A stretch of 24,254 nt of DNA from NCBI GenBank assembly GCA_943912835.1, contig CALTVJ010000023.1, positions 1-24,254 on the forward strand, written 5' to 3'. Position numbers and translations under genes: made by a program. The stretch is from an uncultured Porphyromonas sp. GTDB lineage: Bacteria > Bacteroidota > Bacteroidia > Bacteroidales > Porphyromonadaceae. How positions within the stretch are numbered: position 1 is the first letter of the stretch; the number at the start of each line of letters is the position of its first letter. Below are positions 1 through 7,586 of the stretch, in pieces. Below the pieces are notes generated by a model. It did no database searches and had not been told where the DNA came from. It saw only the letters and a list, made by a program, of their open reading frames with translations.

Positions 1-113
1 GTGTCTCAGCACAAAGACAAACTCTCCTTACGAAAGAGGCTATTCAAAGCTGCACCAAACATTAACTACCTCAAAAAGCTACTAAAGATTTGATGCGCTT
101 GCCCTGATAATCA

Positions 114-150
114 AAGAGAGGATAACAACCGTGAAGTTGTTTCCCCTCTT
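114..150 (-). terminator. Probable intrinsic terminator downstream of HU gene
   Basis: An imperfect hairpin begins 26 nt past the HU stop codon. On the minus strand, AAGAGGGGAAACAAC pairs with GTTGTTATCCTCTCTT, with one mismatch and one bulged base, around a short loop. The T-run after it is short and interrupted (TTTGATT), so termination strength is uncertain. The plus-strand side is followed by A residues, so it looks directed at the minus-strand HU transcript. Confidence 0.5.
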
Positions 151-175
151 AAAAACATGTTCTTGAATCCGTTGT

Positions 176-439
176 CTACAAAGCAAGGGCTGATCCAGGT
201 TTAAACTTGATGCTTTTGCTTGCAGGGATCTGAATTTTTGCTTTTGTAGCTGGATTTACACCAGTACGAGCAGCACGTTCTGCTACAGAAAAAGTGCCGA
301 AGCCTACAATTGTAATTTTTTCTCCAGCTTTAGCTTGTTCTAGGACAACCTCAGCAAATGCATTTACTGCCTTTAGGGCTTCTGCTTTACTTAAACCAGC
401 CTTCTCAGCAAGGCTAGCTACAAACTCTGTCTTGTTCAT
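176..439 (-). CDS. hup: HU/IHF-family histone-like DNA-binding protein
   Basis: This is an 87-residue protein, close to the usual 90 residues of HU. It should bind and bend DNA as a dimer in the nucleoid. The N-terminal helical part (MNKTEFVASLAEKAGLSK, then VNAFAEVVLEQ) and the GFGTF turn near residues 46-50 are typical of HU. The DNA-binding beta arm carries the RTGVNPAT signature near residues 58-65, including the proline that intercalates into DNA, and the chain ends in the basic KSIKFKPG stretch. The ATG at 437-439 is the only sensible start. A TACATTTG promoter element lies about 90 bp upstream and a hairpin follows the stop. It stands 167 bp from nrdB on the same strand and is probably a separate unit. 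Whether it forms homodimers or pairs with another HU/IHF subunit cannot be told from here. Confidence 0.93.
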   Translation of the reverse strand: MNKTEFVASLAEKAGLSKAEALKAVNAFAEVVLEQAKAGEKITIVGFGTFSVAERAARTGVNPATKAKIQIPASKSIKFKPGSALAL

Positions 440-525
440 TTTGAAGAACTTTTATTGATATTAGATTAGACTTTTTATTTACCATCAAATCTTTTTGAGA
501 TAGTGATGATAAGATATTCACACCC

Positions 526-557
526 CAAATGTACAAACAATCTTCTAAATAACCATA
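526..557 (-). promoter_or_regulatory. Candidate Bacteroidetes-type promoter for HU gene
   Basis: The minus strand reads TACATTTG at 533-526, matching the -7 consensus TAnnTTTG. A near-match to the TTTG -33 box (TATG, 557-554) lies 20 bp upstream. It would give a leader of about 80 nt before the HU ATG. The -7 match is exact and the -33 match is weak. Confidence 0.45.
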
Positions 558-606
558 ACATTTGTTTTTCTCTGCCTTTCAAAAGATTAGACTCTATCCT
601 TGTGTT

Positions 607-1650
607 TTAGAGATCATCCTCTATCGCACCACTTTTGGAGTATGCAGATGGCTTCCCTTCAAAGAAGTCTGTTTTAATCAAATTTGCATTGCTGTATTGA
701 GAAACCCAATTCATGCTTGAAGGTTCCTTTTCATAACCAGGATAAAGGATTCCAAATCCTAAGTTTTCACTACGTTGATTAGCTAAATATTTGATGTAAT
801 CGCTAACCATTTGCATTGTTAAGCCTTCAATATTTTCTCCAAGCACATACTCACCCCAAGCTATCTCTTGTTCTGCCCCTGTCTTGATCATTTGTCGGAA
901 TGTTTCGATTGCTTCCTCGGTAAAGAGCTGCGGTTCTTCTTTCTTAAGTTCTAAGATCATCGAGCGGAACAGCCAAAGATGAGTGTTTTCATCTCTATTA
1001 ATGTAACGTATTTCTTGTACAGACCCAGGCATTTTACCATTGCGTCCAAGATTGTAGAAGAACATAAAACCTGAATAAAAATACACCCCTTCCAAGATGT
1101 AGTTTGCAACCATAGTTTTTAGCAGTTGACTTGGGCTTTGATCTTCTTGAAATTCGTTGTAGATATCACCGATAAATTTATTACGCTTCAGTAGGTGTTC
1201 ATCATCTTTCCATTGATATAAAATCTTTGTACGTTCTTCTGGCGAACAAATGGTATCAAGCATGTAACTATAGCTTTGAGAGTGCACAGCTTCTTGAAAC
1301 GCTTGAATAGTCAAACAGAGGTTAATTTCATTCGCTGTTATATATTCGGCGACATTAGGTAAGTTTGCCGTTTGAATACTATCTAGGAAGATCAAGAATG
1401 ATAAAATTTTATCGTAGGCAATCTTTTCCGCTTCTGATAAATTTCGGTAATCTTTGACATCTTGACTCAGATTGATTTCTTCTGGGATCCAAAAATTATT
1501 CATCGCTTGTCGATACCAATCAGAAACCCATGGATACTTCATATTATTGAAGTCGTTAAGATTGGTCGTATTACCATTTATCATGCGACGTTTACTGACA
1601 TCTACGTCTCCATGCTCATTAAAAAGAGCTTTTTTTCTTAGTTCTGACAT
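607..1650 (-). CDS. nrdB: Class I ribonucleotide reductase, small (radical) subunit NrdB
   Basis: Houses the diiron-tyrosyl radical cofactor that lets the NrdA/NrdB complex reduce ribonucleoside diphosphates to deoxy forms in the cytoplasm. From the chosen start the protein has 347 residues, normal for the family. The expected metal ligands are visible: D90, E120 and H123 in QEAVHSQSY, E187 in YILEG, and E221 and H224 in NRDENTH. The radical tyrosine should be Y127, four residues after H123. The start is the ATG at 1648-1650 (MSELRKKALF), 35 nt after the nrdA stop. A longer reading from 1707 would begin inside nrdA and adds a tail (MRELCILKQI) that is only the shifted nrdA C-terminus, so I reject it. 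It is co-transcribed with nrdA and has no promoter element of its own. Confidence 0.95.
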   Translation of the reverse strand: MSELRKKALFNEHGDVDVSKRRMINGNTTNLNDFNNMKYPWVSDWYRQAMNNFWIPEEINLSQDVKDYRNLSEAEKIAYDKILSFLIFLDSIQTANLPNVAEYITANEINLCLTIQAFQEAVHSQSYSYMLDTICSPEERTKILYQWKDDEHLLKRNKFIGDIYNEFQEDQSPSQLLKTMVANYILEGVYFYSGFMFFYNLGRNGKMPGSVQEIRYINRDENTHLWLFRSMILELKKEEPQLFTEEAIETFRQMIKTGAEQEIAWGEYVLGENIEGLTMQMVSDYIKYLANQRSENLGFGILYPGYEKEPSSMNWVSQYSNANLIKTDFFEGKPSAYSKSGAIEDDL

Positions 1651-1685
1651 AACGTTATTGTTTTTTTGAAAGTTTTGTATTTGTT

Positions 1686-4190
1686 TTAGGATGCACAATT
1701 CTCGCATTCCTCAACCTCAAGAGCACGACTACGTACATAGTAGAGTGTTTTCACACCCTTTTCCCATGCACGAAGGTATAAGTCAAGTATTCGTCTAAAG
1801 CTATAATCATGCGTAATGAATAGATTTACGGATTGCGCTTGATCTAGATGTCTTTGTCTAATACCTGCTGCATCAACAACCCACTCTTGGTCGATTTGAT
1901 GAGCTGTTTTATATAGCCAGAATGTTTCGTCGGAGAGCTCTGGGGCTACGCGCGGTACGATTGCACCTTTCTTTTCTTCCAGAAAAAAACGATTCATTAC
2001 AGGGTCTATCCCAGCAGTTGTCCCCGCTATGATTGAAGTTGAACTTGTTGGAGCTATAGCTAAAAGGTACGCATTCCTCATACCTCGAGCGACATTGCTA
2101 GCAAGGCGTTTCCATTCAGAAGACTCGTATCCCCTTATACGGAAATAATCTCCAGTTTGCCAATCACTGCCAGGGAAACGTAAGTACGCTCCTTTTTCTT
2201 GAGCCAAATTTGCTGAGGCTTCTATAGCATAGTAGTTTATACGTTCATAAACTTTATCCATATACTCTAGATGCTCGGAACTTTCCCAACTGAAGCCTTT
2301 TTTTGCCAATAGATGATGATAACCACTTGTGCCAAGACCAATTGGACGCATTTTCATATTTGTGATTTCGGCATATGGTATAGGATAAAAATTGAGATCT
2401 ATAACATTGTCTAATGCGCGTACTATAGTATGAATAACATCCCTTAATTCATCATTATTATCAACATTGATATTACCCAAAACTAAGGATGCAAGGTTAC
2501 ATACCACAAAATCTCCTGCATGAGTCTCCTTGGTTACAACCTCTTGCCCATTTTCAAGTTTTACTTCAAGTTTACCATCTTTTATTTCACTTTGGTTTTG
2601 AGCAATTTCTGTACATAAGTTAGATGAGTATATTATACCTTGATGTTTGTTGGGATTGGTTCTATTAACCGTGTCACGATTGAATATAAAAGGAGTTCCT
2701 GTTTCGACCGCACTCTTGATGATAAGTCTAATAAGGTCCTTTACCTTTATCTCTCTTTTGGCTATACGGTTATCATTGATACAGTCATTATAACGGCGCT
2801 CCCACTCTTCACCCCAAAAATCCTCTAAATGATAGCCCTTAGTAGATTGTATTTCATGGGGACACATCATATACCACATACCCTCAATATTTTCCTTCAA
2901 CATCTTCCAAAATAAGTCGGGCACACACACGCCAGGGAAGACATCGTGAGCTTTCATACGATCATCCCCATTATTTGTACGGATTTGAAGGAATTCAGGG
3001 ATATCTCGATGCCAAATATCGAGATAAACAGCGACAGAGCCCTGTCGGACTCCTAGTTGATCAACTGCTACTGCTGTATCATTACAAAGCTTTATCCACT
3101 TTAATACACCTCCAGCTACACCCTTAAAACCTCTAATATCAGATCCTACGGCACGAATTTTTCCCATATAAATCCCCATACCGCCACCGAATTTAGATAC
3201 TTGTGCAAAATTATCGATTGTTCGATAGATTCCATTCAGACTATCAGGCATCACATCCTCAAAACAGCTACTGAGTTGACTGAGTGGCTTACGAGCGTTA
3301 CTCATAGTTGGCGTAGCCATTGTTACTTGCAGACGGCTTAGTATGTCATAGATCTTTTTGGCATATACTACTCTATTTTCCCCTTCAGGAATTGCTAGGT
3401 GCATAGCAATGCCCATAAACATCTCTTGAGGACGTTCAAGGATGACATGGCTAGTATCTGTTATTAAGTAACGCTTCGAAACTAAATGCAAGCTGCTATA
3501 TGTCAATAGATGATCCCTTGTATAATCTAAGTGATACTCTAATTCATCTATTTCCTCTTTGGTATAATTATCAAGGATATAGCGCCCATATAAGCCTTCG
3601 TTAGTAAGGTAGGCTATTTTAGAGTAAAAGCCATCCAGATGTAACTTAGCCTCCTCTTTTGATATGGTTTTCTCAATTTGCATCAAAAGTAAACGGGCTG
3701 CAATAAATTCCCAATTGGGTGCTTCTGGAGAAACAAGTTCGACTGCTCCTTTGGTTAGTATTTCCAAGGTATCAGCATTAGGCTTGTAGAAAGCTTGATA
3801 CTTACTATACAAAAAATCTAGAGAATATGCTTTCTCTGAAAAAGTTGCTTGTATATCCTTTAGAGCAGAAATTATTTCTTTGTTATTAATTGTTTGGTAG
3901 AACTTATTAATGATAGTTCGATATTCACTCCTTTTCTCTCTATATAAGATGTAATTTTTAGCGACACGATAATAGTTCCCCGACATTAGACTCTTCTCGA
4001 CTAAGTCTTGGATAGATTCCACCGTAATGAGAGGTAGTTCCTTGGCTTCTGTTTCTATTTTTTTTGTTAGTCTATGTAGATCTTTATCAAGGATCTTTTC
4101 CCCTGTAGAGATAAAAGCTCGTCTTATTGCGTTTGCGATCTTACTGATATCGAAAACCTCTTCGGTTTGATCTCTCTTTAATATGTTCAT
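1686..4190 (-). CDS. nrdA: Class I ribonucleotide reductase, large (catalytic) subunit NrdA
   Basis: Catalytic and regulatory subunit of class I ribonucleotide reductase, 834 residues. Residues 1 to about 90 form an ATP-cone, the allosteric on/off domain, so dATP inhibition is expected. By alignment with E. coli NrdA from memory, the catalytic set is C309 (QLSSC), N524, C526 and E528 (NLCTE), and C564 (VVCNLASL). The radical-transfer tyrosine pair is Y817-Y818 (TLYY), and the C-terminal thioredoxin-reducible pair is C829/C832 (CENC). The spacing between C526 and C564 is about 15 residues longer than in E. coli, which suggests a small charged insertion around 533-553. The ATG at 4188-4190 lies about 70 bp below a TATCTTTG promoter element, and nrdB follows 35 nt after the stop. 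I saw no NrdR-box pair in the upstream region by eye. Confidence 0.96.
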   Translation of the reverse strand: MNILKRDQTEEVFDISKIANAIRRAFISTGEKILDKDLHRLTKKIETEAKELPLITVESIQDLVEKSLMSGNYYRVAKNYILYREKRSEYRTIINKFYQTINNKEIISALKDIQATFSEKAYSLDFLYSKYQAFYKPNADTLEILTKGAVELVSPEAPNWEFIAARLLLMQIEKTISKEEAKLHLDGFYSKIAYLTNEGLYGRYILDNYTKEEIDELEYHLDYTRDHLLTYSSLHLVSKRYLITDTSHVILERPQEMFMGIAMHLAIPEGENRVVYAKKIYDILSRLQVTMATPTMSNARKPLSQLSSCFEDVMPDSLNGIYRTIDNFAQVSKFGGGMGIYMGKIRAVGSDIRGFKGVAGGVLKWIKLCNDTAVAVDQLGVRQGSVAVYLDIWHRDIPEFLQIRTNNGDDRMKAHDVFPGVCVPDLFWKMLKENIEGMWYMMCPHEIQSTKGYHLEDFWGEEWERRYNDCINDNRIAKREIKVKDLIRLIIKSAVETGTPFIFNRDTVNRTNPNKHQGIIYSSNLCTEIAQNQSEIKDGKLEVKLENGQEVVTKETHAGDFVVCNLASLVLGNINVDNNDELRDVIHTIVRALDNVIDLNFYPIPYAEITNMKMRPIGLGTSGYHHLLAKKGFSWESSEHLEYMDKVYERINYYAIEASANLAQEKGAYLRFPGSDWQTGDYFRIRGYESSEWKRLASNVARGMRNAYLLAIAPTSSTSIIAGTTAGIDPVMNRFFLEEKKGAIVPRVAPELSDETFWLYKTAHQIDQEWVVDAAGIRQRHLDQAQSVNLFITHDYSFRRILDLYLRAWEKGVKTLYYVRSRALEVEECENCAS

Positions 4191-4257
4191 TTAGAGTATA
4201 TTATTATGTTATTCTTCTATGATGTTCGGACTTATTCGATATATCCTAACGATACAT

Positions 4258-4265
4258 CAAAGATA
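4258..4265 (-). promoter_or_regulatory. -7 promoter element for nrdAB
   Basis: The minus strand reads TATCTTTG at 4265-4258, an exact match to TAnnTTTG, about 68 bp upstream of the nrdA ATG. No good TTTG -33 box is seen at 19-21 bp spacing. It faces away from the similar element at 4349-4356. Confidence 0.5.
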
Positions 4266-4348
4266 CTAAAAAAAGCAAGCCATAGTTGGAGCCCTTCTGA
4301 TTGTATCTATTAGCATTTCTAATTGATCAAATCCAGTTGTGAAATAAC

Positions 4349-4356
4349 TATCTTTG
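4349..4356 (+). promoter_or_regulatory. -7 promoter element for small membrane protein gene
   Basis: TATCTTTG on the plus strand is an exact TAnnTTTG match. Initiation would fall near 4363, leaving a leader of about 14 nt before the ATG at 4377. This argues against the in-frame TTG at 4323, which would lie upstream of the transcription start. No clear -33 box is present. Confidence 0.45.
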
Positions 4357-4376
4357 TAACACATTGTTGTAAGATT

Positions 4377-4541
4377 ATGCTTGAGATTATTGTTGTGATA
4401 TTACTAGTTGCACTCATACTTAGAGTACTAGAGATAATCGGTAAGTTGGGATGCGGTATTATAATGCTAATTACGGGAATTATATTGATTTGCTATCTAT
4501 ACGATAAGGATCTGATACTTAATTTTCTCGATACTCTATAA
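4377..4541 (+). CDS. Small two-helix membrane protein, function unknown
   Basis: I do not recognise this gene. It would encode 54 residues from the ATG at 4377-4379. Almost the whole chain is hydrophobic: one segment over about residues 3-15 (EIIVVILLVALIL), a short polar turn with R and K (RVLEIIGKLG), and a second segment over about residues 25-40 ending before YLYDKDL. That pattern suggests a hairpin in the inner membrane. It is divergent from nrdA and has its own TATCTTTG element. Its last 23 bp overlap the convergent tilS end, so the two coding ends constrain each other. An in-frame TTG start at 4323 would add 18 residues (MIKSSCEITI...), but it lies upstream of the predicted transcription start. 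It could still be a chance A+T-rich reading frame; the promoter placement is the main support. Confidence 0.5.
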   Translation: MLEIIVVILLVALILRVLEIIGKLGCGIIMLITGIILICYLYDKDLILNFLDTL

Positions 4542-5883
4542 TTATGTATTCAGTCTTTTCCTCTAATTTAATCCTTGTTAGCTCGCTCTTGCTGTACCCG
4601 ATTAGCCAAAATATTTCGTCATTAAGTGTTATCACACCTGCTTTAAGTCGTTTACTATGTGGTACTTTTTTATCAATAAGTATACGGCTGATTAACTTTT
4701 TCCCAGCCATCCCAAAGGCTTGTATTCTATCTCCTTCTTGTATTGGTCTATAAAGAAATGTTTTCCCGTATATTTTCTCTTTTTCTAAGACCAAGGAATT
4801 CGGATTCTTCAAATGCTTTTGATTTAATGGAGCAGAGTAGACCTGAAGTTTTTCTCCATTGGGGAGAGTGTATTCTTTAGGTAGATTTGAAACAGTTACC
4901 TCTAGAGTAGTTACTATATTTTCATTTTTGTCTTGAAGTTGAATCAATTCTAGGAAAGCCCAAGAGCGAATTAATTTATGACTAGACGAGAGAAAAGTAG
5001 CCCCAGAAGATATAGTATTGAGTTTTGATAAAATCTCATAACATTGAGCACTACTGAAGTTATAGGATGATAGTATTTCAAATAATAGAGTTGATGGAGA
5101 TGGAGTAGATAATAATTTTTTGATATCTATTTGATTATTCTCAAATACTTCTTTTTTTGCAGATTCTATAGCTATTCTATAAAAAGTCTCTGCACCCCTC
5201 AATTGTTGTAAGCTTAGATTGATTTGTTGGACTGCCTTCTGTTTTAATTCGTTAAAACAAGGTAGTAATTTGTGTCTTATGTAATTCCTGCGATATCTGG
5301 TATCGACATTACTCTTGTCTTCTCGCCAGGTATTAATTATGGGATTAGTTTCTAAAAAATCAAGGATATCATCTTTTGAAACATCAAGCATAGGTCTAAT
5401 AATCCCATCATTATTTCTTTTATAGGGCATACCAGCCAATCCTCTTATACCAGTGCCTTGAGCTAAATTGTATAATAAAGTTTCAACATTATCGTTCATA
5501 TTATGCGCAATAGCGATAGCAGAATCAGGATTGTCTTGTAAGATCTCATAGAACCAACTGTATCTTAATTCCCTTGCGGCCATTTCAATTGAGACTTTTT
5601 TTTCTTTTGAGTAAGCCTCTGTGTCATATTTCCTTCGGCTGAAAGGGAGCTGAAGCCTTTGAGCGTACTGCTGAACAAATACTTCGTCAGCATTACTGTC
5701 GTCAGCTCTCAGAGAAAAATTACAATGGACTACATGTAAATTATATAGATCTAACATATATAAAGCCGTTAATAGAGCGACAGAGTCTGCCCCTCCACTA
5801 ACGGCTACATAAATAGTTTGTCCAGATTGGGCTAATTTTTCTCGCTCAATACAGGTAGAAACCTGTTGAACAAGTTTATGCAT
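4519..5883 (-). CDS. tilS: tRNA(Ile)-lysidine synthase TilS
   Basis: Ligates lysine to the wobble C34 of the CAU-anticodon isoleucine tRNA using ATP, so that it reads AUA; an essential cytoplasmic step in most bacteria. The protein has 454 residues. The N-terminal PP-loop ATPase domain shows SGGADS at 29-34, and AIAHNMNDNVETLLYN with the following GTGIRGLAGM is typical of TilS. A linker region follows, and the last ~75 residues (YRPIQEGDRIQAFG ... WLIGYSKS) match the TilS C-terminal tRNA-binding domain. The start is the ATG at 5881-5883, 20 bp after the zinc-ribbon gene, in a probable nif3 / zinc-ribbon / tilS operon. Its 3' end overlaps the convergent small membrane protein gene by 23 bp, and no terminator is visible there. 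Confidence 0.93.
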   Translation of the reverse strand: MHKLVQQVSTCIEREKLAQSGQTIYVAVSGGADSVALLTALYMLDLYNLHVVHCNFSLRADDSNADEVFVQQYAQRLQLPFSRRKYDTEAYSKEKKVSIEMAARELRYSWFYEILQDNPDSAIAIAHNMNDNVETLLYNLAQGTGIRGLAGMPYKRNNDGIIRPMLDVSKDDILDFLETNPIINTWREDKSNVDTRYRRNYIRHKLLPCFNELKQKAVQQINLSLQQLRGAETFYRIAIESAKKEVFENNQIDIKKLLSTPSPSTLLFEILSSYNFSSAQCYEILSKLNTISSGATFLSSSHKLIRSWAFLELIQLQDKNENIVTTLEVTVSNLPKEYTLPNGEKLQVYSAPLNQKHLKNPNSLVLEKEKIYGKTFLYRPIQEGDRIQAFGMAGKKLISRILIDKKVPHSKRLKAGVITLNDEIFWLIGYSKSELTRIKLEEKTEYIIIEYREN

Positions 5884-5903
5884 AATGTTTCAAGTTGTAT
5901 ATT

Positions 5904-6662
5904 TTACGCTTCTTGCTCTAGATCCGAATCTACGATAATGCGACCACAATACTCACAAACAAGTACTTTTTTACGCAACTTGATATCTAGTTGTCTTTGA
6001 GGTGGGATTTTATTGAAACAACCTCCACAAGCATCTCGATCTACAGTCACTACAGCTAAGCCATTTCGAGCTCCCTCTCTAATACGATGAAAAGCTTTAA
6101 GTAGGCGTTCTTCTATATTCTCTTCGAGAGATTGCACTTTTATGCGATATCCCTCTTCTTCAGCTTTGGTTTCCCCTTTTATTTGGTCTAGCTCTTTCTT
6201 TTTAACGTCTAAGTCTTTTCTTCTTTCTTCAATTGAATTTTTCAGAACAAGAATGCGTTCTTTCCGAACGCTCTGTTCTTGGTTGATTTCTGAGATGTGT
6301 TTTTTGCTGAGCTCTATTTCAAGAGATTGAAATTCAATTTCTTTTGAAAGATTGTCATATTCTCGGTTATTCTTAACGTCACCGAGTTGATTTTGATATT
6401 TTTCAATTAAAGTTTCTGCATTACTGATCTTAGCTTTTTCTGCTGCTGCTAATTGACTGTTTTTCTTGACTTCGTCTTCTAAATTTTTTTGACGAGTCTC
6501 CATACCTGCAATTTCATCTTCAAGATCTTGAACTTCTAAGGGGAGTTCTCCTCTTAGGGTCTTGATTTTATCTATTGCGCTGTATGCATCTTGCAACTGT
6601 TTTAGCTCAATAAGTTTTTGCTCAAAAGGTTTTTCTTGAGATTCTTTAATCGTTTTACTCAT
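5904..6662 (-). CDS. Coiled-coil C4 zinc-ribbon protein (CT398-like)
   Basis: A 252-residue protein with two parts. Residues about 10-195 are rich in E, K, Q and L with heptad-like spacing, as expected of a long coiled-coil hairpin. The C-terminal part is a zinc ribbon with C212-GG-C215 and C236-EY-C239, separated by a basic stretch (PPQRQLDIKLRKK). This matches the family represented by Chlamydia CT398 and the zinc-ribbon/RING_7 group, often annotated only as a C4-type zinc-ribbon protein. The molecular role is not settled, and binding to nucleic acid or to secretion/flagellar partners has been proposed in other bacteria. Its ATG overlaps the nif3 stop as ATGA, which indicates translational coupling. 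The nif3 / zinc-ribbon pairing is, from memory, widespread in Bacteroidetes. Confidence 0.85.
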   Translation of the reverse strand: MSKTIKESQEKPFEQKLIELKQLQDAYSAIDKIKTLRGELPLEVQDLEDEIAGMETRQKNLEDEVKKNSQLAAAEKAKISNAETLIEKYQNQLGDVKNNREYDNLSKEIEFQSLEIELSKKHISEINQEQSVRKERILVLKNSIEERRKDLDVKKKELDQIKGETKAEEEGYRIKVQSLEENIEERLLKAFHRIREGARNGLAVVTVDRDACGGCFNKIPPQRQLDIKLRKKVLVCEYCGRIIVDSDLEQEA

Positions 6663-7453
6663 AATATTATTGAATTTACTGGATTATTCTCTAGTTCTGT
6701 AATATTCGCTATTTGGGGATAAACAGAAGAAATAATTTGATAGAATAGGTTCGCTATTTTGTATTCACTCTCATAGTGACCAACCGTAATTAAAGTGATT
6801 ATTCCTTCAGCATCAAGGTAGTCGTTATATTTTGCTTCTCCTGTAATAAAAATATCTGCACCTTTGTCTTTTGCTTTTTGCCAAAGGAAAGCACCCGCCC
6901 CTCCACATATTGCAATGCGACGAATTAATTTATTCGGAGGTGAGTTAAAATGAATTTGATTGCTTTGAAAAAAAACTGCAAGTTTTTTTTCAAGATTACT
7001 CCATTCGATAGGCTCAGGAAGCACTCCAATGGCACCTAATCCTGAATGCTGATTGTTCGTAGAGTCTTCTAGCAGCTCAACATCTTTTAATCCGAAAGCA
7101 GATGCTAAGAACACATTTAATCCTTTGGGTGATACATCTACATTAGTATGGGCAGAGTATATAGTTATATTATTAGTTATTGCGTTTTTTACACAACGCT
7201 CAATATAGGTTTGGTCACTTATTTTTTTTAGAGCTCTAAATAGTAACGGATGATGAGAAATTATGAGATTGCAGTTTTTTTTTATTGCTTCTGATATGAC
7301 ATGCTCTGTAATATCTAAACTCAAAAGGACTCCAGTACAGTCTGTGTTACTATCACCTATTTGCAAGCCACTATTATCCCAATTCTCTTGGAGATTTAGC
7401 GGAAATGCATCTTCAATAAGTTGTATTATGTCTGATACCTTTACTGATGACAT
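6659..7453 (-). CDS. Nif3-like dinuclear metal centre hexameric protein
   Basis: Member of the Nif3 / YbgI / YqfO family, sometimes annotated as GTP cyclohydrolase I type 2, of poorly defined physiological function. The 264-residue length fits the short form without the central insertion. The N-terminus (LQENWDNSGLQIGD) is typical. The expected dimetal ligands are H67-H68 (SHHPLLF), H102 and D106 (SAHTNVDV), and H226 and E230 (GHYESE). The ATG at 7451-7453 is preceded by an A-rich leader, the usual Bacteroidetes translation signal. A strong hairpin sits 25 bp upstream, between this gene and aspS. I see no TAnnTTTG element there, so transcription may depend on readthrough from aspS or on a divergent promoter type. 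The gene is coupled to the zinc-ribbon gene by a 4-bp overlap. Confidence 0.9.
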   Translation of the reverse strand: MSSVKVSDIIQLIEDAFPLNLQENWDNSGLQIGDSNTDCTGVLLSLDITEHVISEAIKKNCNLIISHHPLLFRALKKISDQTYIERCVKNAITNNITIYSAHTNVDVSPKGLNVFLASAFGLKDVELLEDSTNNQHSGLGAIGVLPEPIEWSNLEKKLAVFFQSNQIHFNSPPNKLIRRIAICGGAGAFLWQKAKDKGADIFITGEAKYNDYLDAEGIITLITVGHYESEYKIANLFYQIISSVYPQIANITELENNPVNSIIL

Positions 7454-7477
7454 TTCTTTCTTTTTTTTGTAAATGAA

Positions 7478-7518
7478 TTGGCTAAGGTCGAGAACGAAGT
7501 TGTTCTCACCTTAGCCAA
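7478..7518 (-). terminator. Strong hairpin, probable aspS terminator
   Basis: On the minus strand, TTGGCTAAGGT pairs perfectly with ACCTTAGCCAA (11 bp). The stem continues as GAGAAC/GTTCTC after one bulged G and closes on a small loop. It starts about 70 nt after the aspS stop. The downstream T-run is poor (TTCATTTAC), so it may act partly as a processing or readthrough-control structure ahead of nif3 and not as a full terminator. Confidence 0.6.
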
Positions 7519-7586
7519 ATTTCGACTCTTTCGATGTAAAACACCTACTCCTCGAACAGGCGGGTTGTGTCGCAATGAAGTGTTTC

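Noticed and set aside
1..93. Possible C-terminal end of a plus-strand gene (frame 1, ending ...KKLLKI, stop at 91-93)
   Set aside because: All three plus frames are open over the first ~60 bases, the stretch is only 30 codons, and I do not recognise the residues. It may be a real gene end from outside the window, but it cannot be supported here.
1651..1707. Longer nrdB reading starting at 1707
   Set aside because: It begins inside nrdA in another frame. The added residues lack NrdB character, and the MSELRKKALF start gives normal length.
4191..4322. NrdR boxes or a cobalamin riboswitch upstream of nrdA
   Set aside because: I looked for paired NrdR-type boxes and a B12-box-like conserved core in this short spacer and found neither.
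4323..4376. TTG-initiated extension of the small membrane protein
   Set aside because: It starts upstream of the predicted transcription start at the TATCTTTG element and adds residues that do not extend the hydrophobic layout.
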